A DNA stretch of 64,000 bases, from positions 18,608,692 to 18,672,691 of the forward strand of contig OY743179.1 of NCBI GenBank assembly GCA_963555705.1, in the 5' to 3' direction. Position numbers and translations under genes: made by a program. Source of the stretch: Ligustrum vulgare. Its lineage: Eukaryota > Streptophyta > Magnoliopsida > Lamiales > Oleaceae. Numbering within the stretch: position 1 is the stretch's first letter; each line of letters starts with the position of its first letter. Below the pieces are notes generated by a model. That model did not search any database. It was given only the letters and a program-made list of their open reading frames with translations, and was not told where the DNA came from. Positions 24,211 through 34,914 of the stretch are shown one piece after another.

Positions 24211-24533
24211 CAAAATGACATTTTCCGCCTTTTGAACATTTTGGTTGAAATTCATTAAAAACGCACAAAACGCGATTTTGGGCGTTTTCCATTTTGTGTG
24301 CACAATTTTTTTTTTTCGTTTTGAAAAACACATTTTCGAAAATGGAAAAGAGAACGTTTTTTTAGTGTTTTCGAAAATAAAAATAGAAAACGGTCTAAAA
24401 ACAGTAAAGAGAACATGGCTAACTTTTGAAATAATAAAAATTATAAATCAAGATACTCATATCGAAGCTCTCAATGAAGAGGGTGTCTATAACCCTCTTT
24501 TGTGAGGGTGGACAAATTCACACTATCGAAACC

Positions 24534-25856
24534 GAGTTAAATGTTCATTGACCACTATACTTTACACCTCGTCATGGTTTAACCACTGAACTTCACTAAG
24601 CCTCCCAATGGCCACTAAACTTGACATTGTTGCACTAAAACGGCCGCTGGACGGATTTCGTCTGTTCTTTTGTCTACTTGGACGACGAAAATGTGAAGTG
24701 GCAAATAAAATTGTCCACATGTTAAGTGAATTGTACACATGGATGCCAAATCATCCAAACAAACTCTAAACCCCAAGCCCCATATCTATTCCGACCATTC
24801 TGCAGAATGGGGACTTTACCATGTAATGTACAGAGTCGGTTGCAGCCTGCCAGAGCAGATCCAAGAAAATACAGAAGGATGGCATTGGATTTGGAGCAAG
24901 ACGACATGGATTCTCTGTTCGAAGGGATGGTGTTGTTTAGTCCTTCCCAACAGTATCTGAAATCGACGAAAATCCTCCAAAGAAATCCACAGAAAATTGT
25001 TGTCGAAGCGACCGCCGATGTGCTGAAAAATATCTGTGTTTATGTCGTTGAATCTTCTCTGCTTTTGAATTCGATTGTTTCTCGATAAACCTCAATTCGG
25101 AAGAAGATGATTTTGCAAAGATTATAATTTCCTCTGAGGGCTGGGATCTTCAAGCAATGGAAGAAGAAGAAGTCTATGATAAGCAAGTATTAGTAAACAA
25201 TAATAGCAGCAGCAGGCAGCAACCATATTAATTAAGATTTGAGAAATGATAGCCCTTACCCTCATAGATTTAGAAGTTGATTACTATGCTATTGATTTAT
25301 TTATTTTTGGAAGTGCTATGCTATTGATTCTAAAATGCAGGAGCAGGAGGTTTTGGACTTGCGAATTCAAGCAGATGAGGAATGTGCCTCTTTGCTGGAA
25401 ACTAATTATTTGCTAATTACTTATTAGGATTCTTGTTCATATGATAGGAAAACCCCAGTTGCTTGAGATAATTTAGGGAGTTCATTAGGTTTTCCCCAAA
25501 TTTTATTGTTGCTTTTAATCTACAATATGTGTTGGAAAAATGTAAGAAGATGAATTGATGAAGACGGTGGCTGCTGGAATCAATTTACATAGAAATGGTT
25601 TAATTTTACTATTGGGGATTTAGGGTTTGTTTGGGTGATTTGGCATCCTCATGTACAACTCACTTGACATGTGGATAATTTTATCTGCCACTTCACATTT
25701 CTGTTGTCCTCGTAAACACAAGAATAGATGAAATCTGTCCAATGGCCATTTTAGTGCAACAGAGTCAAGTTTAGCGGCCATTGAAAAGTTTAGTGAAGTT
25801 CAATGGCTAAATCATGACGATGTATAAAGTATAATGGTCAATGAAACATTTAACTC
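24534..25856. mobile_element. Pack-MULE candidate
   Basis: The perfect 9-bp duplication ATCGAAACC (24525-24533 and 25857-25865) encloses an element starting GAGTTAAATG and ending CATTTAACTC. The inverted repeats extend about 230 bp each side (to about 24770 and 25625). The unique interior (24770-25620) has gene-like composition and a small ORF, as expected when a MULE has captured host DNA. No transposase is present. The element at 30723-31695 shares the terminal GAGTTAAATG. Confidence 0.82.
24726..25088 (+). pseudogene. Captured gene fragment inside the Pack-MULE (unidentified)
   Basis: A 120-codon frame. The likely meaningful part is MALDLEQDDMDSLFEGMVLF at about 24876-24935, which looks like a real plant protein start, followed in another frame by an acidic stretch (SEEDDFAKIIISS-like, near 25095-25130). 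I do not recognise the parent gene. The first 40 residues fall partly within the inverted repeat and are probably not coding. The capture is inferred from position and composition. Confidence 0.4.
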
Positions 25857-25904
25857 ATCGAAACCCTCCATCTTAAAAGAAGTAGTTTAGACAACAAGCT
25901 CACA

Positions 25905-26064
25905 ATAAGCCCAAAACTTTGCGCCCACCTTTTGGCCCAGAAAGCAAAACTAGGGCTTATTTTCCTTTAATTTCAGTCTAAGCAATATGCTATCTTTCCT
26001 TCTTCCCTATTAGGGTTTTTAGTTCTATATCTCAATTCTCTCACAGATTTCAGAGTGTGTAAAA
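25905..26064 (+). promoter_or_regulatory. RPL9 promoter with site II and telo-box motifs
   Basis: AAGCCCAAA (25907-25915) and TTGGCCCAG (25932-25940) are reverse-strand TGGGCY site II elements. TTAGGGTTT at 26010-26018 is the reverse of the telo-box AAACCCTAA. This combination is typical of plant ribosomal protein and other growth-linked promoters. The promoter begins only about 40 bp from the Pack-MULE target site. Confidence 0.7.
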
Positions 26065-27545
26065 ATGAAGACAATTCTATCTTCGGAAACCATGGATATT
26101 CCGGATGGAGTGAAGATCAAAGTGAAGGCAAAAATGATCGAAGTGGAAGGTCCTCGGGGCAAGTTGATCCGGAACTTCAAGCATTTGAATCTGGATTTCA
26201 AGTTGATTACTGATGAGGATACTGGGAAGAGGCAATTGAAGGTCGATGCCTGGTTTGGGTCCAGGAAGACCACTGCCGCAATCCGCACGGCGCTCAGCCA
26301 CGTTGATAATCTGATCACCGGTGTTACTAAGGGATACCGATACAAGATGCGGTTTGTGTATGCTCACTTTCCGATCAATGCTTCGATCACTACTGGAAAC
26401 AAGTCCATTGAGATCCGTAACTTCCTTGGCGAGAAAAAGGTTCGAACATTAGCCCTTTACACATAACATATTAACGTCCACGTATTATAATATTCAGCAA
26501 TAAAATGATGCACTGTTTAACACAAGTTTTTTAATTGGCTCCGCCCCTATTTCACTTTGTACATTAAATGTAATCTCTCTATGAATGCATTATAGTAATG
26601 TTATCTCATGATTCATTGTATCTATTTGCATTTGCTTGAGTATTTGCTAATCATACAATTTGCGTTGCAGTTACTGGAACTTGATTTCTCAATCCCAATT
26701 TTTTAAAACCAAGTTTTTTTAAAACACTCAATCTCCACCATTCATTTTAGTCAAACTCACAATATTTAACTTTTCAAACAAGTTTTAACCTCACATTCTC
26801 AAAAAATACTATTCCAGACCACAATTTTTCTCAAGAACTGGGGGGCCAAACAGGGGCGAAAAGCATCCTTTCTAGAAAGGGAACAGCATCTCTCTATGCT
26901 TTAGGTTGATTGGTCATGAAATATATGTTGGTGTAAAGATTGAGAACACGAGCATATTCCAAACAGTTATACAACTATTGATAAGAATGAAATGCAAATG
27001 AACGGTGTTCCTATCTTAATATTATTGGGATAGTCGGATACTTTTTGAAGATTGATAAGTTATAGTTCTTGGCTACTGTAACGACTGCTGCATCTTAGGC
27101 TGACAGGTCTGGCATTTTTTTAATGCTAAAAGTTCCATTAGCTTGCACGTGCCTAATCTTGTCATCAATAAATCAACTTTTGAATTAGGTGGCTTAAATT
27201 ACAATGTTGTTTCTTTTTATTGAATCAGGTGAGGAAGGTGGATATGCTTGAAGGGGTTTCAATCGTCCGTTCTGAGAAGGTCAAGGATGAATTGGTTTTG
27301 GATGGGAATGACATTGAGCTTGTTTCTCGATCTTGTGCCTTGATAAACCAGGTGACACTCTTCTTGTGTATTTATAGACAAGACAGAGAACAACATACAT
27401 AGGTCTTTATTTTATTTCTTTCCAAGCACATGCTGAAAATAAATATTTGTTTGTACAGAAATGCCATGTCAAGAACAAGGATATCCGGAAGTTCCTTGAT
27501 GGAATCTATGTCAGTGAGAAAGCAACCATCGTTGAAGAAGAATGA
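26065..27545 (+). CDS. RPL9: 60S ribosomal protein L9 (uL6)
   Basis: Cytosolic large-subunit protein that binds 28S rRNA near the factor-binding site. Three exons join in frame: 26065-26439, 27229-27351 and 27459-27545, all with GT-AG introns. The product is 194 residues, the normal length of plant L9. Exon 1 starts [18 protein letters not shown] and contains [12 protein letters not shown] and [14 protein letters not shown]. Exon 2 starts [10 protein letters not shown], with INQ at its end. Exon 3 encodes [20 protein letters not shown]. No break is seen, so it should be active. Intron 1 (26440-27228) is long. A CT microsatellite (27794-27819) lies downstream. Confidence 0.97.
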
Positions 27546-28472
27546 GCAAAGGTTATAGAAATATATCCATTGATTTTGTTCTGGCCTTCATAACTAAGTT
27601 AATGTGGAGACTTCTTATAGAAATGTTTGGAATTTTGATTATACAATTTTGTGTCATGAAATTTCATGATGGAAGTGACCTGGTCAGTTATGGATATAAT
27701 TTTCCATTTAAATCAATTTACGGCTTTCTCAAGTTTATTGTGTCTAATTTTGGACGTGACTTTTTTTCTGGGCATGGGTTCTTCTTGTTCAAGTCTCTCT
27801 TTCTCTCTCTCTCTCTCTCAGAACACAAATTCAGTTCTATTATTAAACACGCCCTGCTTCTTTTAAATGTTTAATGGACTAACCTTGCCTTGTTGGACCA
27901 CGGGGCTCAGAGATAAGAGTATTGAAAAGTTTGCTTGTGATTTTTCGTGTTCAATCTCTAGAAGTCGAAACCTGACTCATTAAAATTTCAGATAATGCTA
28001 ATATAAAATCTTTACCTAATTTATGTCAAGTTAATCTTAGTTTTTTCTGAATGAATTATTTGTTAGGTATGCTTATGTTTCTTACTATAGGAATTGTGCT
28101 GGCAGATAATACCTATATGATTGTCTCATACGATGATCATTCACATTATTGCAGAAAAAAGGCCAAATAATTGGGACACTGAAAGTCGTAACCTTTTTAG
28201 GCACTTGAACTTGGAAGTTTATACAGCAGTCACTCTCAGCTGTCTTTAAGATGGCATTTACTTCATTAAACCCCACCCACAGGATTTGTGCTTGTTTTTG
28301 TAGGGCAGAGGCTGATAATTATTTAGCAAGTGGGTAGATGACATACACCACAAGCGATTCTAATCTTAAATTCTCTGACGCATGGATATATATGATTTCA
28401 CATTAGAAAAATTGCCAGACTCCAAATTCTATTTAGCTACAACATTCTTATCCATTCTGCAAATTTTGCCTC
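27546..28472. other. Intergenic: RPL9 3' flank and kinase promoter
   Basis: It holds the RPL9 3' untranslated region, a (CT)n tract at 27794-27819 and a GATATATATG TATA-like stretch near 28385 ahead of the lectin kinase. No other gene is seen. Confidence 0.6.
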
Positions 28473-30512
28473 ATGGGTTTCTGCCAGTTCTTATCCATGT
28501 TATCAGCCATTATTCCCTTTTTCCTCGTGCCCATCGCCTGGTTTCCAAATCTCGTTGATTCATCACAGGGTAATCTTAGCAATAAACCCGTAATTAACGT
28601 GACAAAACATCTCTCCTTTCATGATTTCAGCTCTAACAATCCAAGAACCAGCCAAGATGTTTCACTTATAGGCAGTGCTGCAATTTCAAGTGAAAAGGGC
28701 TTTATCCAAATACCTGATCCAAAAGTTGAAAATGATCTTAAACATCTAGCTGGAAGGGCAATCTACTCTTCACCTGTTCGCCTTTTCGACCCAGCCAGTC
28801 AAAGTCCGGCCTCATTCGAAACCACTTTCTCCTTCCAATTCCAAAGCTCTTCAAACATTTCCAACCCAAATCCCCTGAGGGGATCTAATTTGAGCATCCC
28901 GGATGGTGGCAGTGGCCTGACCTTTATTATAGTACCCGACGAGTTCACAGTGGGACGGCCTGGTGCATGGCTTGGTATGCTCAATGATGTATGTGACGAT
29001 GAGTACAAAGCCGTGGGCGTTGAATTCGATGCTCGTCAGAACCCTGAGTTTGGGGACCTGAACGACAACCATGTTGGAATCAATTTGGGAAGCATAGTTT
29101 CGACCACGACCATCAACGTGTCAGACGTGGGAATTTATCTCAAAGATGGCTTAATACACAGAGCTTGGATATCTTACGATGGAAGGAATAAATATATAGA
29201 CATCTACCTCGGGGGAGATAGCAATGAACATCCTTCTAAACCTGTCTATTCTGGTAATCTTGATCTCTCACCTTATTTGAATGAATATATGTTCATTGGA
29301 TTCTCAGCTTCAACTGGAAATCACACACAAATTCACAACATTTTGTCTTGGAATTTCACTTCTATAAGTCAAGCCAATCTACGAGTTCCTTCATCAAAAA
29401 CGTGTGAAAGTAAAATTACAGTTCAAGACAGTGATAACCTTGAAGGTTCTCACAAGAAAACCCCTACTAGCTTCTTGATTTTCGTAGCCGTAGTTATACT
29501 TTTATTGGCTATTTTGGTTAATCTGTACTTCAATGGGAAACGCAAAGAGAGGAATAAAGATGAAATTATGATGCCTACTGAAAAAAAGCATCGTCCAAGG
29601 CCGCCAAACAAGCCCAGGAAATTCACAATATCAGAAATTTCTTCTGCTACTAGATGTTTTGGTGAGTTGCAGATTCTTGGCAGTGATAATAGGAGTGTTA
29701 CGTATAAAACCACTATGTTGACCGGTTGCAACACGGTGGTGAAGAGATTTTCAGGCCAGTTTTTCACTTCGCGTGGATTGGATAAGCGACGAATACATAA
29801 AGAAATCAAAGCCATTAGTAAAATTCGCCACCCGAATTTGGTTCCAATCAGAGGCTGGTGCTTTGATCATCAAGAAACTATAGTTGTGTATGATTATATA
29901 CAGAATGGCAGTCTTGATAAGTGGTTATTCGGTGTTGGAGTTTTGCCATGGACTCGTCGGTTTCGAGTGGTTAAAGATGTGGCTGAATCATTGATTTTTC
30001 TTCATTCCAAGGAATTGGCTCATAAGAATGTGAAAACGAGCAGTGTCTTTCTCGACGTTAGTTTCAGAGCCGTGCTTGGTGATTTCGGGTTTCTTTTACC
30101 TTCAATTGAGTCAACTCGGTTTGAGGCATTAGTGAGTCAGAAAGTGGATATTTTTGAGTTCGGGGTGTTTGTACTTGAAGTCGTATCGGGAAGGAGCCGG
30201 AGTTCAAAACCGGGTGAGATGGACTTGTTAGACTTGGCTTGGTTCTTGCACGAGGGAGACGATAAAGTAAAGTTGGTGGATAGGAATATGGGTTTGATCG
30301 TGAACCCAGATCAGGCCATTCGGGTTTTGGAAGTCGGGTTGTTGTGTACGTTGAACGACAACAAAGGGAGGCCTAGTATGGAGCAAGTGGTTGATTATTT
30401 GAACGTTGAGAAACCGATTCCCGAGTTGCCACGGAGTCGACCCGTTTCTTTGTTTCCTTACAGCAGCACCACAGGATTATGCAGCGGGTACTCTTGTGCT
30501 CCATTCAAATAA
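28473..30512 (+). CDS. L-type lectin receptor-like pseudokinase
   Basis: Single-exon membrane protein of 679 residues. Order: signal peptide (about 1-30), legume-lectin domain (about 40-295, with AVGVEFDARQNPEFGDLNDN), one membrane helix (about 332-353), kinase-like domain (about 390-640). The usual VAIK lysine is present (VVK, K424), as are an alpha-C glutamate region and DFG (D537). The catalytic loop reads HKNVK (from H517) instead of HRDxK, so the base aspartate is lost. The glycine loop is degenerate (GSDNRSVTY). Only about 22 residues separate DFG from DIFEFGV, so the activation segment with APE is missing. The frame is intact, which argues for a retained non-catalytic receptor. Assignment to a named LecRK subfamily is not attempted. 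Confidence 0.92.
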   Translation: MGFCQFLSMLSAIIPFFLVPIAWFPNLVDSSQGNLSNKPVINVTKHLSFHDFSSNNPRTSQDVSLIGSAAISSEKGFIQIPDPKVENDLKHLAGRAIYSSPVRLFDPASQSPASFETTFSFQFQSSSNISNPNPLRGSNLSIPDGGSGLTFIIVPDEFTVGRPGAWLGMLNDVCDDEYKAVGVEFDARQNPEFGDLNDNHVGINLGSIVSTTTINVSDVGIYLKDGLIHRAWISYDGRNKYIDIYLGGDSNEHPSKPVYSGNLDLSPYLNEYMFIGFSASTGNHTQIHNILSWNFTSISQANLRVPSSKTCESKITVQDSDNLEGSHKKTPTSFLIFVAVVILLLAILVNLYFNGKRKERNKDEIMMPTEKKHRPRPPNKPRKFTISEISSATRCFGELQILGSDNRSVTYKTTMLTGCNTVVKRFSGQFFTSRGLDKRRIHKEIKAISKIRHPNLVPIRGWCFDHQETIVVYDYIQNGSLDKWLFGVGVLPWTRRFRVVKDVAESLIFLHSKELAHKNVKTSSVFLDVSFRAVLGDFGFLLPSIESTRFEALVSQKVDIFEFGVFVLEVVSGRSRSSKPGEMDLLDLAWFLHEGDDKVKLVDRNMGLIVNPDQAIRVLEVGLLCTLNDNKGRPSMEQVVDYLNVEKPIPELPRSRPVSLFPYSSTTGLCSGYSCAPFK

Positions 30513-30722
30513 TTCCGAGTGTATGATTTACATGAATGGACAAAATTTGGTTAATGTTGACATGCACTATACAGACATCCATTCAATTATTTTTTGTCCT
30601 AACATGGGATGGCAGATAATTGTAATGTCATTATCAGTCCATAAAATTGTATGATTTAAAATTTGGATTCTTATTTTTGGGTAACAAAAATAAAATAACT
30701 GTTCTGTAAATAAAAATAGTTG

Positions 30723-31695
30723 GAGTTAAATGTCCAATGATCATTGAACTTATGTCTACGATTTCGATTGATCACTGAACTTTAAAGTATCGAGTTTGGT
30801 CATTAAACTCATTAGTTAATTGTCTCAATAATCACAAAACTATGTCTACATTTTCGACTGGTCATTGAAGTTTAAAATGAAGAGTTTTGGTCACTAAATT
30901 TATCAGTTAATTATCTCAATAATCACTGAACTTATCTATATGTCCTCGACTGATTACTGAAATTTAAAATATAGAGTTTTTATCACTAAACTTGTCAAAA
31001 TGGTGGTCGTTAATCATTGACGACATGACAGATAAAATGTACACGTGGCGTCACTTCACCTTCAACCGACCAATCAGATACACCAAATTGCAACGTAAGA
31101 TTTCTTCATTAAAAAGGTCATGAATTAGTCACTAAAATTTTGAAAACGTCTTTGATTATGTACTAAACTTTAAGTCGATCGAGTTTTGGTTGCTAAACTT
31201 ATAAAAATGACATGATTGACCTGAAAACTTATAAACACTCTTTCAAATTATCAGTTGCATACAACAAAGCAACAGTCAAATGTGTTTTTAAAAATTTAGT
31301 AACCAATTGAAGACGTTCTTAAAAATTTCTTACGTAGCAATTTGGTGTGTCATGTTTGGTTGGTTGAAGGTGACGGGAGCCACGTGCACATTCCGCCTGT
31401 CACGCCGTCAATTCTGTTATGAAAGTTAAATAACTAACATTCACAATTTTAATAAGTTTACTGATCAAAACTCGACTTTTTAAATTACAGTTATCAGTTG
31501 AAGACACATACGTAAGTTCAGTGATTATTGAGATAATTAACTCATAAGTTTAGAGATCAAAACTTGACATTTTAAACCTTAGTGATCAGTCGAAGACGTA
31601 AACGCAAGTTCAGTGATCAAAATTCGATATTTTAAAGTTCAATGATCAATCGAAGATGTAGACATAAATTCAGTGATCATTCGGACAATTATCTC
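30723..31695. mobile_element. Foldback Mutator-like element (long-TIR MITE)
   Basis: Flanking AAATAGTTG (30714-30722) and AAAAAGTTG (31696-31704) agree at 8 of 9. The element starts GAGTTAAATGTCC and ends with an inverted GGACAATTATCTC. The arms, of several hundred bases, carry repeated CACTGAACTT / GATCATTGAAC-type units. It is related in its ends to the Pack-MULE at 24534 and non-coding. Confidence 0.78.
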
Positions 31696-31735
31696 AAAAA
31701 GTTGATAAAAAGTTTAAATTATAATTAAGGGTGTC

Positions 31736-33263
31736 TGATAAGTGTGTTTTATACACTTATCTGTATGTCTAAATTAGAAGAAATTATTTTCGTTTTAGAA
31801 TATATATGCTCCTTAATTTGTGTTTATTTGTTTACTTTTCAGAAAATGTCCAAATTAAAGAAGAATGAAGCAATTAATGAAAAAAAACGACAATATTGGA
31901 TGTTAATTGGAGCTTAATTGAGCAAGTGAGAGATATGTGACGTCTACCGGGAAGATTCATGGTCCTCAAGTGAACAAATCAGAGGGTGGAGGTCCCAATT
32001 GAAGGAATTGAGAGCTTAATTGAGAAATTCAAGAAGAATATAAAGTTTGGGGACTAAGTCGCAACAATTAAAAGTGGAGGACTAAGGCTGCAATTAAAGG
32101 TCAGGGACTAACTTATACAGTCGAGAAAAGATGGAAATTACATCTCACGCGATCGCTGAAATCTTACTGAGCGATCGCGAATTACCTCAAATTCAGCACC
32201 CGAGAGTAAAAGGGTCTTCCCGCGATCGCCTGCCATACGCCTGTGCGATTGCGCGCTTGTCCGATTGGGCCGCAGATCAAAATTTTCTAGCGATTTGTAA
32301 CAGGCTTTGGGCTTTTTGACCTAGGTTTTCTCCAAAATCGATATATACAACACAAGAGGCACGAGATCTGGACATTTGCCTCTCCATAGAACGAACCACA
32401 ACAGAGAATTCAACGTCAAATTCTTGGAGAATCAAGTATCGCAAAGGGGCATGAATTGAAGATAATTGAAGAATTGAGACTTGGTGCAAGCGTTTCTTTC
32501 TTTATATTATTTTCAATGAACGCTTATTTTTATTGTTCTTGTTCTTTATTAATGATGTGTAACTAAACTTCATGTTGGGATGAACGATGTAGCCTAATCA
32601 TATTATTTTAATTCCAAGTTCCATTGTTTAATGTTTTGTTGCATGTATTGATTTATTATTGTTCTTAATGCTTGAATTGCTTGATCACCAATTTATGATA
32701 TATTGAGTTATTTCCATAATCCGAGAGGTGAGTTAATAATTTAGAACGTGGTAATAAATCCGGTAATAAAACAAGAGATAGAGATATACTCTTGTTATTA
32801 TTGCGATCGTGTGTGAATTCTTGTATGTGATGCATCTAGATAAGGAATATTCGAACTCTTTGTAGAGATACATGGTTGACTTATTTAGGTAGAATTGATT
32901 TAAACTCGAGAGGGGAATTTCAATATACATTAGTGAATTCGACCGAATGCATATTTAGGAAATAAAACTGGAATTAGAATTAATTTAATTGGTTAGGTGA
33001 AATCGTGAATTCCAATTACTTTAGAATCATTTTTAAAAACAAAACAAATTCAGCATTTATTTTATTTATTTTGTTTAATTCCCTAATTTTAGTTTAAAAT
33101 CTCAAATTATTTCGTCCGTTCAAATAATGTTTATTACTAACATATTTCGATAATTAATAGCACTCTCCGTGGGACGATAATCCGGACTCTAAGGTCCGCT
33201 CTATTATTTTTCACGACCCGTACACTTGCGGGGATATTTCACTTAGCGAGATATTTGTGAACA
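31736..33263 (+). mobile_element. Athila-like solo LTR
   Basis: GTGTC occurs on both sides (31731-31735 and 33264-33268). The LTR starts TGATAAGTGTG, like the LTRs at 48050 and 54121, and ends TGTGAACA. A TATATA box lies near 32342. Four GCGATCGC-type palindromes lie upstream of it. No internal region remains. Confidence 0.85.
32149..32252. promoter_or_regulatory. Paired GCGATCGC palindromes in solo LTR
   Basis: Centres are at about 32152.5 and 32174.5 (22 bp apart), and at 32225.5 and 32248.5 (23 bp apart, the last degenerate, GCGATTGC). Pair starts are 73 bp apart. They lie about 90-190 bp upstream of the TATA-like box, a U3 enhancer position. Confidence 0.65.
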
Positions 33264-34320
33264 GTGTCTTCTTTTAAACAATCATTAAAAATTATACAAT
33301 TTATAATGTACATATTCTCTCAAGTCACTTTTTAACAGCACATTTTCTCTCTTTACTTTTTAAGTACAAATTTTACTTAGAAAACACAAATAATTCACAT
33401 TATAATTGCTATAGAAACCGTCGAACATAGCCTAATTATAATTATATATTACATGGAAATCTATAGTTTTTATCAAAATTTATTAAAATTTAATTTTTAA
33501 CTACAACCAAGAAGGATTGAATTGAATATAATAGCGTAAAAAATAATTTTTTGAGAAAAAAATGAGTTATGAAACCATAATAATGACCAATAGGCTTTGT
33601 TTTAATATCTTTGGTAAAAGTTTTTTGCTTATAAATGAAGAATGATATTTTCAAAGTAAAATATGTGATTAAAAAATAATTTAAAGAATTGTATACAGTT
33701 GAAAAATGATTTTAAAAAATATGATTTTTATAAATATGTTTATAAATAGTTTAAGGTTTTCAAACTCACGAGGAACATGTTTTTTTTTTTTCACCTTTGT
33801 TTCAATTGATATTGAATATGATAATTGACATGTCAACCACACCATAAAAGAGCCAGTGGAAAGGTCACTGTTCCTTTTTTGCATATTGGGTTGTTATTGC
33901 CTCTCTTAGGATCTCTTGATGTGATTATTATAAATCAGTTTTTATCATTTTTCGAGGTAAGATGCGTGGTTAAAAAATTAGAGAAAAAAATGTGTGATTA
34001 AAAAATCGTTTGAAAAATTATGTAAATTATAAATTAGTGTATAATCCAAATTCTTAACTTTACCGAACAGAAGCTTAATATGTATTATTATTCTCACAAA
34101 TAATATAGCATTGGCAATAATTTGATTGACATATTGTTAGATTGACCGGAGGTTGAGAGTTTGATTCCTATTGATTATACTACATTTTGTTTTGCTAGAT
34201 GCTATGCAAACATTTTTTTTTTTTTTTTGTAAATAAAATAATATGATTCATTTATAAAATATTTCTTTTACGAAATGAGATGAAAAAAGGAGTAAAAATG
34301 ATTTATATATATATATATAT
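33264..34320. other. AT-rich region with clustered MITE-like copies
   Basis: Three copies of the dispersed MITE family lie here: about 33280-33415 (minus), 33595-33705 (plus) and 33925-34065 (plus). A (TA)n tract at 34303-34320 is the insertion site of the Copia element. No gene is seen. Confidence 0.5.
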
Positions 34321-34484
34321 TGTTGTAAATATTGTATTGTATTAGCGAATGACAATTGTACCCCTATAACCCTATTTATAATTACTTTGTATATCCCTTT
34401 CTTCCCCTATATATATGGGGCTCTGGTTCATAATAGAATACACAAGTTTATTGGTGTCTCTACTTTTCTCTCTAGTTTATAACA
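34321..34484 (+). repeat. 5' LTR of the Copia element
   Basis: It matches 39943-40116 closely, including CCTATATATATGGGGCTCTG, which contains the probable TATA box. It ends TTTATAACA just before the primer site. Confidence 0.9.
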
Positions 34485-34914
34485 CGTTATCAGCACGATT
34501 CTCTAAAATTATTAGAAGATAATTTTTTTTTTAGCTATAATCATCTGTCATGTGTATCAAAATTAATTTGATAACACGTGAATTTTTTTAACTGCATCAA
34601 TGCGAATCTGATTCATGGAGCTTGATTTTTTTTAGTCCAAATCATTACAATTCCAAATCAGTTCCTGCATAATCCGAATCCAATTCAATTAAAAATCTGA
34701 ATTCAATTCATTCCAAATCACAATCATTCATTGGGTTGCATGATTGTTTTGTTAATTGTTGAATTGCGTCCATATTTTCCAATTGATTCTTCAATTTTTT
34801 CCAAATTCAATTAATTTTTCCGAATTACATAAATTTTGTGCCATATTTTAATGTTTAGTTGATGCGTTATTCACATATGTATTTTACATATTATGCGTGT
34901 TTAATGAATTACGT

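Larger units (their letters stand above)
21838..24533. mobile_element. Foldback element with nested insertions
   Basis: The left arm (21838-22027, resuming 22754-22990) is inverted relative to the right arm (about 24230-24533). Both contain CTCACAAAAGAGGGTTATAG, GAGAGTTTCGATATGAGTA or its variant, and TTTTCTGTTTTTA-type sequence. The inner arms resemble the terminal region of the Harbinger element at 45955-46130 (TGAAAACGCGTT, TTCTGAAAACT-like blocks). A hAT-like MITE interrupts the left arm, a solo LTR the centre and a Pack-MULE the right arm. Outer ends and target duplication are not resolved. Confidence 0.5.

Noticed and set aside
27890..28010. tRNA-derived SINE
   Set aside because: A GTTCAATCTC box-B-like stretch is present but no convincing A box, tail or duplication.
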